Source: Pyrenophora tritici-repentis (taxonomy: Eukaryota; Ascomycota; Dothideomycetes; Pleosporales; Pleosporaceae). Taken from it: DNA of 64,000 bases. How positions within the stretch are numbered: position 1 is the stretch's first letter; the number at the start of each line of letters is the position of its first letter. Made by a program: the position numbers and the translations under genes. A model generated the notes under the pieces. The model saw only the letters and a list, made by a program, of their open reading frames with translations, had not been told where the DNA came from and did no database searches. The stretch is taken from contig NC_089390.1 in the NCBI RefSeq assembly GCF_003171515.1, forward strand, positions 2,604,001-2,668,000, written 5' to 3'. Below are positions 34,270 to 45,200 of this stretch, in pieces.

Positions 34270-35835
34270 ATGATGGACGGTCTAGGCATCAAGGTGAGAT
34301 GTTTGGCTAGCACGAGGCCACCAAGATGCGATCAAAGTGAAAACCGGGTTGGGAAGAAGAACGACGGCCAAGATGGAAGTGGTTTAAATAGAACCAATGG
34401 CGAAGCTATGGATCTGACGAGTGATGCGGAGTCAGCAGAGTTCTCAGTGGATTCAGCATTGGAAGCTGATAGCAATGAACCTGGACCACGAAGCCCTTCA
34501 TCTGCAAGTTCCTCATCAGACTCAGAATCGGATGCCGACAAGAACACCGAATCGAACAGTGCAAACCCTTCCCTGGATCCCATACGTCGTATCAGCTGTA
34601 TACAAGAAGCACAACTCTCACCAGATGGAAGCTGTATCTTCACCTCAGACTATGGCCGGAACTTTTCCGTTTATCCCATCTCCAACGACATTTCGTCAGG
34701 AGACGACCCTCAGGATCTCAAACCATACACGTCGTTCAAGGCTCCCAGTCCAATATGGGCTTTCGCTGTCAACCCACTATTCAACCTACAAGACCCCGCC
34801 AGTACAACTGTGCTACTGAGTCGGCGAGACTTATACATCACCTTGCACAACGCACTATGGGACATGTCTAACCCCGCTAGTTCTGATATGCAGTCATCAA
34901 GCACCGCCACAGTCAATATCTCCACACCGCTAGCCTCGTACAAACTGGTCAACAACCTGACCGAAGCCGTGACTGCTCCTCTCAGCCTATCTTTTTCAAG
35001 CGACAGCAACCACTTTTTCGCCGGTACGCAAGATAAGATCGCCATATTCGATATTCAAGAAAGAGACGCACCAATCCATACCATCGCCACCATACCCGCC
35101 AAGCGTACCAAACTTAAAGGAGGCGGCCGCGGCTTCAAAGGCTACATATCTGCTCTATCATTGTCTCCACCCACCATCGCCTCTACCGACGGTCTCATCG
35201 CAGCAGGATCGTGGACACGCTACGTAGGCATCTATGACCCTGTCTCCGGCGCCGAAGTAACTCACTTTCCCCTCCCGGGCAACATTGCCTCATGCTCGTC
35301 TCTCGGAAAGATGCCACGCAATAAAAACCTCGAGCACGTCATGGGCATGGGCGTTTCATCACTAAAATGGAGCCCATGCGGTAGGTATCTCTACGTTGCT
35401 GAGCGGTCCTCTGACGTCCTGCTTATATACGACGTCCGTAACTTTTCGTATTCGCTAGCACATTGCGCTGGGAGAAAGGCGCTGACGAAGCAGAAATTGG
35501 GCTTTGATATTTGGAATGCGGGACAGTCACCGTATGATATCGAGGGCACGAGCCATGAGGTCTGGGCTGGTGGTACGGATGGCAGGATTCGTGTTTGGAG
35601 AGATCCGTATGTTAAGGAAGGTGCTGTAGAGCCGGACGAAGTTGTTCAGATCCATGGAGAAGAAGAGATTCCTATCGTCAGTACTCTGGTTCATGCTTCG
35701 GGTAGCTTGGCGGCTGCTGCGTGTGGGATTGTTGAGATTGACGATGGTATCAAGACGCGGGGTCAACAGAGAGGTGGTGGGTTGAGGCCGAAGATTCGTG
35801 AAGGGGGCTCTTTGGATATTCTCGGCTTGGGATGA
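34270..35835 (+). CDS. WD-repeat protein of the Swt21 / WRAP53 (TCAB1) type
   Basis: A single exon encodes 521 residues from the first ATG. The first 45 residues look poor, and an in-frame ATG at 34408 (MDLTSDAESAEF) may be the true start. After an acidic Ser-rich region, a beta-propeller begins with the block RRISCIQEAQLSPDGSCIFT and SDYGRNFSVYPI. Later blades include PLSLSFSSDSNHFFAG, GYISALSLSP, GLIAAGSWTRYVGIYDP, VSSLKWSPCGRYLYVAER and EVWAGGTDGRIRVWRDP. This pattern resembles yeast Swt21, linked to spliceosome assembly, and metazoan WRAP53, which binds CAB-box small RNAs. The exact role in this fungus is inferred only. Its start lies 218 bp from the divergently oriented SAM carrier. Confidence 0.8.
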   Translation: MMDGLGIKVRCLASTRPPRCDQSENRVGKKNDGQDGSGLNRTNGEAMDLTSDAESAEFSVDSALEADSNEPGPRSPSSASSSSDSESDADKNTESNSANPSLDPIRRISCIQEAQLSPDGSCIFTSDYGRNFSVYPISNDISSGDDPQDLKPYTSFKAPSPIWAFAVNPLFNLQDPASTTVLLSRRDLYITLHNALWDMSNPASSDMQSSSTATVNISTPLASYKLVNNLTEAVTAPLSLSFSSDSNHFFAGTQDKIAIFDIQERDAPIHTIATIPAKRTKLKGGGRGFKGYISALSLSPPTIASTDGLIAAGSWTRYVGIYDPVSGAEVTHFPLPGNIASCSSLGKMPRNKNLEHVMGMGVSSLKWSPCGRYLYVAERSSDVLLIYDVRNFSYSLAHCAGRKALTKQKLGFDIWNAGQSPYDIEGTSHEVWAGGTDGRIRVWRDPYVKEGAVEPDEVVQIHGEEEIPIVSTLVHASGSLAAAACGIVEIDDGIKTRGQQRGGGLRPKIREGGSLDILGLG

Positions 35836-36314
35836 TATTTCTGCAGCGTTCAGAGAAGAATGAGATGTCGCCATCGTGGAACGCCAGAGTAGTAAGCGGG
35901 ACAGAGCTATATAGATGATTTCCACGATCAGCAACGTTTTTGGTAGCACTACATACTTATGAATTAGAACTAGTTATACAAAGTATATATGGTTATATCG
36001 GCCTCCACGTTAAACTTGACTGGATATGTCAACACCTCGATCCGGTATCATTGGTTGAGATATGGCTATCGGTAGGCACTGGTCGATGGCAATGCCGCGA
36101 ATGGTCGAGCTGTCAGCAAAACGTCCTACTTGGGCAGGTCGGTTGCGGCGATGTTGAGCCTCCGCATCCTCTGACTCATCGGGACATATTGGGGGCCTAT
36201 TAGAGTACATAGTACAGCCATGCGTTCCGTCTCTTGTGCATCTCTCCATGATACAGACTTCCTAGCTGCCTTGACTTACCTTGCATTCTATCTCCAACCT
36301 TCTCTCAAGACAAC
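35836..36314. other. Intergenic region before GNAT gene
   Basis: 479 bp between two plus-strand genes. The last ~40 bp (CTCCAACCTTCTCTCAAGACAAC before the ATG) look like a leader. Nothing else seen. Confidence 0.5.
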
Positions 36315-36983
36315 ATGCCTCTCGAACTCCGCCCTATGGCGGCCGCAGACACACTGTCCTGGACAAGAGTTCGCACACTTGCTTACTACGGCCCTACACA
36401 TGATGTCGTGCACAATGGACCTATCAGTGATTCATCGATACGCGGTGTAGCCGAAGACCGTAAACGTGAGATTGGCCAGCCAAACACGTGGCATTGGAAG
36501 GTAGTCGATACGGGTCTGGAGCCTAGCTCTGATGACCCTCCTGGCAATGGCGGGAGAACGATTGCCATCTCAGCGTGGAGTATGCACAACGTTGGCACTG
36601 AGAAGAAGGACTTGACAGCCGGCTTTCTACCACCGGAATTGCGACTCGATGCGCTGAGTTCACTGTTGAGTCCATTGCGAGAAGCTCAAGAATCCATCAT
36701 GGGCACCACTACGCCCTTCTTCATGCTGCACCAGCTCGCTACGCATCCGGATCATCAGGGCCGAGGGGCAGCAAAGGTTATGCTGGATTGGGGGCTTGGA
36801 AAGGCGGATGAAAGGGGGTTGGTTCTATATCTCAATGCTACAGAGACGGGGCAGGTGGTGTATGAGAAGAGGGGATTTAGGCTGGTCAGGGCCCTAGAGT
36901 GGGATCGGAAGCCGTGGGGTGGGGAAGGCAAGGATTGGCACGGGTGTATGGTACGGCAGCCACATGGATCAAATGTGGAATGA
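36315..36983 (+). CDS. GNAT-family N-acetyltransferase
   Basis: A single exon encodes 222 residues, starting MPLELRPMAAADTLSWTRVR, the usual N-terminal beta-strand and helix of the GNAT fold. The acetyl-CoA binding motif A is clear at residues ~140–155 (LHQLATHPDHQGRGAAKVML, containing the Q-x-x-G-x-A/G loop as QGRGAA). It is followed by YLNATETGQVVYEKRGFRLV, the motif-B strand and helix with the conserved Tyr and Phe. The substrate cannot be told from sequence; related fungal proteins are annotated only as GNAT. It stands alone, with no operon-like or cluster context. Confidence 0.9.
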   Translation: MPLELRPMAAADTLSWTRVRTLAYYGPTHDVVHNGPISDSSIRGVAEDRKREIGQPNTWHWKVVDTGLEPSSDDPPGNGGRTIAISAWSMHNVGTEKKDLTAGFLPPELRLDALSSLLSPLREAQESIMGTTTPFFMLHQLATHPDHQGRGAAKVMLDWGLGKADERGLVLYLNATETGQVVYEKRGFRLVRALEWDRKPWGGEGKDWHGCMVRQPHGSNVE

Positions 36984-37482
36984 ATAGTAGTATCCCGTGC
37001 ATGTTGGTGTTCATGTGGTGTTTCGGACGGACTGAGCGGTAGTCCGAAAGCAGTGCAGCGACCCCGCAACAATGTTGTTAGAGTCGGGGGCGCGGGATTT
37101 GTCGTAGTCGTGAACAGCTTCTCCAGTAGTTCGGGATTAGACAGTTGAGCCTCGGCCTGGGGTGACGTATTAGTCCGTGGTGGAGGGCGCGCACTGTTCA
37201 CGCTTCTCCCGCCGCAATGGCGCAGCGTGCGCCTGTTGGACTCGGCGTGGGCGTAAACCGGCTGGTTCGATAGACATGATGCGCCTGGGCAGGGACCTGA
37301 GCCGCCCACTGGAGTTTGATCCTATTCTTGTTCCCTTGACCAAGCTTGTCGCCCGTTAGAAGCGCCTGCACCCCCAGCTCCACCGCAGACGCAGCGACCT
37401 ACAGCGCCCGTCATTACCACCCTCTCCACTTTCGTCGACGCAAATCGCCGACCGCATGTCCGCGCAGGGCTAATCGAGGGGC
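36984..37482. other. Intergenic region before the WDR48-like gene
   Basis: 499 bp between two genes transcribed in the same direction. No ORF, RNA or repeat is supported. Confidence 0.5.
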
Positions 37483-40400
37483 ATGGGACGCAACGCGCGG
37501 AAGCGGATTTCCTACGGTAAGTACCGCCTCGCTGCATGCGCCCTAGACTATGCGGGTGAGGTGAAGGACAAGCAACTGACACCATGTCTGCGCAGTGCTG
37601 CCACTTGCCAACTCGGCCGGAGGACACAGACTCGGAGTCAATGGCTTGGCCGTCGACCCCCAGAATTCCATCCTGTATGTGCCTGTACCTGTCGGCTGAA
37701 CCGACTGTGGCCGACTAACATGGCATAGCTACTCGGGTGGCCGTGATGGCGTGATATGCGCCTGGGACCTGCATCTTGACCTGAACCATACGAATCCAGA
37801 CGAGCGCGACCCTTTTGCTGACACCAATGCCACCGATTTCAAACCTCCACCCACCCACTTCCGCCAGCAAGTCCAGGCACATACGCACTGGATCAACGAC
37901 CTTGTCCTCGCCGAAAACAACAACGCCCTCGTATCCGCCTCGTCCGACATTACCGTAAAAGTATGGCGCCCCGCAGCAGAGGACAAGCTGCCGCCGCAAA
38001 CGATAGGCCTGCACACCGACTACGTCAAGCGCGTCGCGGCGCCTGGAGGCAGCGAGAACTGGGTAGCCTCGGGTGGATTGGACCGCAAGATCAGCCTATG
38101 GGACCTCAGCGGCGCGGGCAAGAAGCTCGAGATTGCAGTGGGCGAGGATGAGAATACGGCAAAGGGCTCGGTATATGCCCTGGCGGCAACACCCAACATC
38201 ATCGCGAGCGGCGGGCCAGAGAGCATCGTTCGCGTATGGGACCCAAGGTCAGGCAAGCGCATCACCAAATTCGTCGGCCATACGGACAATGTGCGCGACA
38301 TCCTCCTCGCTCACGACGGCGACATGATCCTGACGGGCTCCTCGGACCAAACGGTCAAGGTGTGGTCAATGACGGCAGGTCGCTGCATGTACACGCTCAC
38401 CATGCACAACGACAGTGTGTGGTCGCTGCACTCCGACTCGCCCGAACTCGATGTTTTCTACTCCTCTGACCGCTCTGGTATCGTAGCCAAAAGCGATGTG
38501 CGCAACTGCGCCGAGATGGATGAGGGCCTTTCAGTGGCAGTATGTCAGGAACACGAGGGCGTAAACAAGATTGTTGCGGCTGGTGACTACATCTGGACGG
38601 CAACCTCGAGCTCGAGTATCAACCGGTGGAACGATGTAGAAACTGCGGCCGAAGTTGAGCTTCCGGAATCCTACAAATGGCACAGGAACAGCGTGTCGAC
38701 TATGCGATCGCGATATCCCTCACCTCCTGCAGGCAGTCCGCGCACTAACGGAGAGACGGTGAAGATACCGCTCAAGTCTCTACTGCGCATGTCTAACACC
38801 GCACCATTCCCACAAGCGGTCGCACCAAAGGACGCCGATGTCTCTACTCTGGCAAGCTCACGGAAGCAGTCAGAAGTGTTGGTAGCTCCCGACCACGGCG
38901 CTGTTGGTACGATACGGGCGCTGCCAGACTTTACCATCGAAGGCCAGAACGGACTCATCAAGCACCATCTCCTCAATGATCGACGGAGAGTGCTTACTTT
39001 AGATACTGCGGGAGAGGTGGTGCTGTGGGATTTGCTACAGGTAAGATGACCCATCGATGTACTGTGCATTAGCTAACATGACTAGTGTGCGCCCATAAAA
39101 TCATATGGCAAAAAACACATGGAGGACGTTATACCAGAAGTGAACACCCAAGACAGCGTTGCTCACTGGTGCGCCGTCGATACAAGGATAGGAACTTTGA
39201 CATGCATGCTCGAGGAGAATTACTGCTTCGATGCCGAGACTTATGCAGATGAGCTAGAGTTTGAGGAGCCCATTGATTTCCGGGAAGATCATAGAAGTAC
39301 GCATCACCCATAACAAGTCCAAGCAACCAGCTAACAACATGCAGTAAATCTCGGCAAATGGATACTGCGATACTTGTTCTCCAATCTCATCGATGAAGAA
39401 ATCAAACGCGACGAGGTTGTACGAACAGAGCTACTCAAACAAAAAGAGGAGCAGCCGCAAAGCCGTCCCACCAACATTGAATTGCCGAATATGAATGTCA
39501 ATGGATGGAAGGATGCAATTTCAGGGCCGACATCCGCCTCTACTCTCAAGGCTGAGAACAATACTCGTCTACCGCACACACCAGGCCTGGCCATTGGTCT
39601 AGCCACGCCGATGGCAGGCCCTATGAGTGCAGGGCGCAACTCGACTAACAATCCTCTAACGCCGACTCAGGAAGAAGGGTCGCAGTTGGAGAAGACCCAA
39701 ACACAACGAAGCTCAAATCAAGATGGTGGTGACTACTTTGGATCCGCGTCCGGTATCAACGGCAGCAGCAATGGAAATGGGAAACCCGCTGAAATACCAA
39801 AAGAAGGCTCAACTGATTCAAAAGAAGAGCCCGTCACATCACCCACCGAGACCGATACGCCGACGAAAAAAGGCAAGGGCATGTTTGGCAAGAAGTTTTT
39901 TAATATGAAGAAGTTCAGTACCGGGACCGCCGTTCCTGAGCCAGCTAAGCCAGCTGTGGACGAGAAGGCTGAGGACAGCGATTCACGCTCTAACAAGACG
40001 GACGAAAAAACTATCGAAGATAACTTCTACGGTACGATTCAGCGGATTCGACAAGGCTACGAAGAACGGATAGCTGCTGGAGCGACCAAACTAGACACTG
40101 AGATCGCGCCAAGCCTGCCCAACGAAACACCTGTATTGAAACCGCCAGCGATGACCACGATTCTCATCCAGGAGGACCGTCCCGATTCCGGCGGTGTTGC
40201 AGATCTCTTCGAAGGCAAAGTCGGAACCTTGGGCTTACAAGCCGATCTCATCGAAAAAGCCGCGCCCATGTGGCTAGCCGAAGTCTTGCTACGCGTAAGT
40301 ACCTTCAAGAACCATACAACTTCCACAAACTAACCCCGATACCTAGAACCAACTCCCACCAAAAGACATAGTCAAAGTCTCCTTCGTCCTCGAGCCTTTT

Positions 40401-41013
40401 GGCAATGCACTCCCATCCATTTCATCCGACGGGTACATTCCTTTTTCCCTCCCCTTGGAGACAGCAGCACAAGCTAATTCGACACTCAGCAACAACCGCC
40501 TCAATGCGAACCGCATGCTGCGTGCGCGCAAGATACTGGGCTACGTCGCAGAGCGCATCGAGCCTGCGCCCAGCAAGGAGGATCTCGAACAACAGGCTGC
40601 TGAAGGCGGTGTACTGAGACCAGAAGATTATCTGGAGTTATACTGTAATGGACAGGTAAGCTATGTTTCCGTTCCCCTCCCATGCATCTCTACCTTTCAA
40701 AATAAGAAAACCCGCTAACATGGTACGCGTCCAACAGCTCATCACACCCACCATGACGCTAGCCAGTATCCGTGCACACGTCTGGCGCGGTGGTGGCGAC
40801 GTCCTTCTTTACTACAAAGCAAACGGTCGCAAGGAAATCAAACACGCTCCTTACCCCGGTCCGCAGTCTGGTGCCCCGCCAGGTCCGATTCATGGATTGA
40901 GAGTTGGGGCTGGACTAAATTCTACGCCGGGCAGTAGCAATGTCAGTGAGAGGAAGCAGAGTAGTGAGGCAGATCAGAGGAGTAATAAGGATACCGCGGG
41001 TTTTGGGCCATAA
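37483..41013 (+). CDS. WDR48/UAF1 (Bun107) deubiquitinase-activating WD40 protein
   Basis: Eight exons join in phase: 37483–37516, 37596–37674, 37729–39040, 39086–39296, 39345–40294, 40347–40432, 40490–40655 and 40738–41013, giving 1037 residues. It opens [20 protein letters not shown], then [20 protein letters not shown], and an N-terminal seven-blade WD40 propeller with [30 protein letters not shown] and [13 protein letters not shown]. An eighth unit follows at VLWDLLQ and leads into the C-terminal DUF3337-type region ([19 protein letters not shown]). Near the end is the ubiquitin-like element [18 protein letters not shown]. The homologues bind and stimulate USP1/USP12/USP46-type deubiquitinases (Ubp9-type in fission yeast). 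A Ser/Thr-rich disordered linker lies between residues ~520 and 720. Eight exons is the highest number in this window. Confidence 0.93.
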
Positions 41014-42284
41014 GGGTGGTTACGGGTGGCTGGTATGGAGTTGGATATGGCGAGTGGAAGATGGGTTGGATTGGTTATCGTTTCTTGGATAAGAGAATAC
41101 GGGTACAGGGACATAACAGGGATTGTGTAGTTGTGCATAGCTCAACTTCGCTCAGTCTAGCCTCTATACATCATTGGTCTTTGTCCCCGTTGATCTTCTC
41201 TGCGGCAGTCTCACTATCCCTCATCTTCATCTTCATCCAAGCATCATTTGTAATATGCCGAACTTCCCCTTCCAGGTTTTCCTCTGTGACTAGAGATCTT
41301 GGCCGATATGTCTGCAGGAGTCGGCAGTCGAACGTCAGTGCAAAGGCAAGAGCAAGAGAAGGGGCACGACTGCATGGTGTCGAAAACGGGGAGTCATAAT
41401 CGCATTCCAAGAAAGCTGTTGAGACAAAAAGTGAACACTCTTTGCCCCTGCGTTGATTGGTATATATACCTTCTCAACACACCCCCGCAATTAAGGCAGG
41501 GAGACAAAGTAATGCGAGTGGTTTGCAACGCAGGCCCTTCACGGTGCTGACTCCGGCTCTGGCCCTACTCGGCGCTGACCTCATGCTCTTACCCTTACTC
41601 GGCTCTGGTCACTCACCCAACCAGCAGTTCCTTTGCGAACATGCTGATGCGCTGAAAGCGACCCGGGCTCATAACCTATTGGAACAAGGTCCCTCTAGTA
41701 GTATGACTACCATGGATAACCGAGTGGGAGGAGGGACAAGGCGGGGTGGCTGCAACGTATTGTATTGACTGTCGTGTTATGTGTCCTCTCAGGCTGTTGT
41801 GGTGGATGCCATTGCCCACCGGGCAGTGCCTGCCACACCAGCACATCATGTGACCCCCAAGCACCTTCTACCTGGACTGAACCCAGATATTCTCAACAAA
41901 AGCTGTCTTTTTGCATAATAGACTAGGCGATAAGAAAAGTGAGCGGAATACATTTCCTATGCAGTCTTCATGTGTCGTCGCCGTCTTTACGCATACATAC
42001 CCACCTAGGCAAGTAACGACCGGTTAGGGCACAAAAATAAAGTGGTGGAACGTGCAATACGTCTTGATGCATTCAACGTCTCTTCACAAAAACGCAAATA
42101 TGGTATATAACTATGTAAATCGAATAATAGCCCCTTATCCTACACGAAAATGCGCCACGTATCCTATCCTATCTATCCTACCCATTCATGAATACGAATG
42201 AGAATACGAACAACGAATCCCCAGCAGATTGCACAATGAAAGCCGGCCAACGTTCAACATCCCGTCATGAACCGTAACCCACTC
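41014..42284. other. Convergent 3' intergenic region, WDR48-like / DNA2
   Basis: 1.27 kb between two genes that end toward each other. Small frames only. 42100–42280 is rich in CCTATCCTATC-like short repeats. Confidence 0.5.
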
Positions 42285-45200
42285 CTAAATAGCGCCATTG
42301 TAAATGTCCCTCAATATCGGTCTTCCATCCAAGATTCCCCTCTTCCCAGCCGTAAATACCTTGCCAGGTATCCTCCTCACCTCGGGACTGCCACTGGAGC
42401 TCTTGTTACCCAGCCTCCGTTTCGGACTCCTGGCATTGACTTGCTCAGAAGTGGCAGCCAGATCACCGAGTGCCTTGCGTTTCTTGCATGGCGTGGGTGA
42501 TAGAACGGGGCTTCTGACCATGATATCTACATGAGTCAATTGATGTGAAGGACGGGTTGGCGTTTTACTGGTTTGTGTGATGCCTTCGTCGAAGCTATGA
42601 GAATCGATCATTTCAGACTGGAGATCGATGACCCAGTTTTTCTTTCGGCAGAGGGTGACCAGGTCGCGCAGGAGTTCATTACTAGAGAGTGTCTTCTCAC
42701 TGCCCAGGATGACGAGCTTGGATCGTGCGCGTGTGAGAGCAACATTGACACGTCTTCTGTCTTTGAGTAGGTCACCCACTACTCCGTTTTCGTTGCTGCG
42801 CACACAAGATACTATCACAACTTCTTTGTCGCGACCTTGGAATTTGTCGGCGGTATGCAGTTCGACGCCCGCGCATCCTTGACCACTGATTGCTGGTGCG
42901 GCGAGCTCAGATGATTGTGTTTGTGTATATGCTGATGACAAACTTTGGCGCAGCATAGCGAGTTGCGAGCGATAGAAGGCTATGATGCCGATCTCATCGG
43001 CCGCAACTCCAAGGCTAAGGAGTGATACTGTAAGCTGTGTGACGAGGCGGGCTTCGAGCGTGTTGGTGATGCGGGACCCTGACTGTGTTTCCAGGGTAGC
43101 GGAAATCAGGTCGGTATTGATAAATACCACGGGCTGGTCTGGGGACAAAGACTGTGTCAGCCAACAGCCTGCGGTATCTGAACCAGAACAAGTTTCCGCT
43201 GCACTCGATCGGGACAGGTATCGCTTCTGGTGATAGGTCTTTAAGCCATCTGGCTTCGGCAGTGCGAGCTTGCGGGAGGCTACACTAGCGGTACCGCACT
43301 TCAATCTTCCAGAGTATATAAAGGTATTGGACAACAGCATGACATCGGCGCACATACGGTATTGATGCTCTAAGCTGACAACTGCCTGTGGGTGGGCTTC
43401 ACAGAGCAGCTTGAACAGTGAGACATCTAGGCCACCTTCCATGGCTTCCTTGTTCTGTACCAACGGCGGAAGCTGGTAGTGATCACCTACAAGGATGAAC
43501 TTCTGGGCCATGCGAATAGGTCCAAGGCAGACTGGTAGCGTGATTTGTGATGCCTCGTCGACGATGCAGTAGTCAAAGACTCGACGGTTGAAGAGGGAAT
43601 GGTTGATAGTCAAGCAAGTAGTGGCCACGACGGGCGGCTCCATCCAAGATCTCTCAAGCTCCTCCACACTATCCTTTGGCTCTACTCCGAGCGTAGCGAA
43701 CTCTCGAACCTCTGGGTGGATCTTCTTTACCGTGCCAAGGCGCAGTATGCCAATTTTGTCGTCCCGGATTTTGAGAAGAATATTGTCAACTGCAGTATGT
43801 GTGTAGGAAGTGAGCAAGACACTTTTGCCTTTTGCAACGAGGGTCCGGATAATGTGCGCAATTGTCGTTGTTTTTCCGGTCCCGGGCATCCCTAGCACCA
43901 GTGCATAGTCTTTCGCAGACATGACTTTAGAGACAGCAGCTCGTTGATCGGAATTCATAGACATTTGTGACGATTGGGGTATTGATAGTGCATCCGTGAC
44001 AGGCTTGAACACGGGCGCTCGCCCATCCACAATGAGCGCACGAAGGTCGTGAGCTTTGTAGACGCTGTTGTCCATAATTTGGATAAGGTTGTTGCGGGCT
44101 GCAGCCATGCCGTTGCTGAACTCGTCTTTATCCAAACGATACAACACTGGCTCCTCATCGGCCTCATGTTTGGAGACTGTATCGCCTTCTTTGGTAACCT
44201 CCATGATGCCGGCGAAGGTCTGATTGCTTTGCGAATTGAAGCCCGGGAGCTTGATACGAGCATTGTGCAGCCGTCTATCAACAGCAACAGTGATCCGGCG
44301 CTTCTTGACGTTGGTCACATACCCATTTGCCAGCGCGAAATGGCCTTGTTCATCTGATACCACGATGGGCTCACCGACGATGAGTTGGGATTCGGTGAAG
44401 GAGAAGCCTGGTACCGGCCGCTGTTTGATGAATGTGTAGCTGTACCGGTTGATCTTCTGGCCGTTCTCCTCTTCGTGTGCAGACCCAGGTTCTAGTATAA
44501 CGTTGGAGAAGCAGCGGCCCAACTTCTCACGGTCGGTGCTCAGCATGGTCCATAATTCTCGGCGAAACTTCATCATATCCGTCTCTTCCTTGGTTAAGAG
44601 GATATCCCATTTCTTCATGAAGTCCTGGTGGGAACGCTGCAGTGGTTGTACGAGCTCGTCGTATCGCTCTTTTGTCTTCTTGTTTAGCATCTCACCTTTC
44701 CCATCCTCAACGAGATTGTGATACAAAAAGCATGACTCCTGTGCGTAGCACTTTTGACACTTGAAGTCCTCTTTCAAGATAGGCGGTAGTTCAATGCGAT
44801 CTCGGACGTAACATGCCAGCTCATTACGCTTGATGATCATGTGCATGATGTCGTTACGAACAGCGGGGACGCGACTGATATCGGAAGTTTCGAGGTAATA
44901 CAGGATGCCGTATGCAATATCAACATCTGTACTGGTTAGCCATATATGGGCTTACTTTTTAACAATGAATCATACCATAACGATTGGATAACAATAGGTT
45001 ATACAAAGCAGTTTGCGCGACGTGCGCAGCATTCGAAGAGTTCTTGCCAGTCTTCACTTCAAACGGCACTGTCAGAGTCCGTTCACCCTGATCATCCCGC
45101 ATTGTGACTTGTACGGTAGCATCTATGTTTCCTTTCAAACCGTACATGGGGGACCAAACATGTTCTTCGACGTCGAGCAATTTATTAATGCTCATGATAG

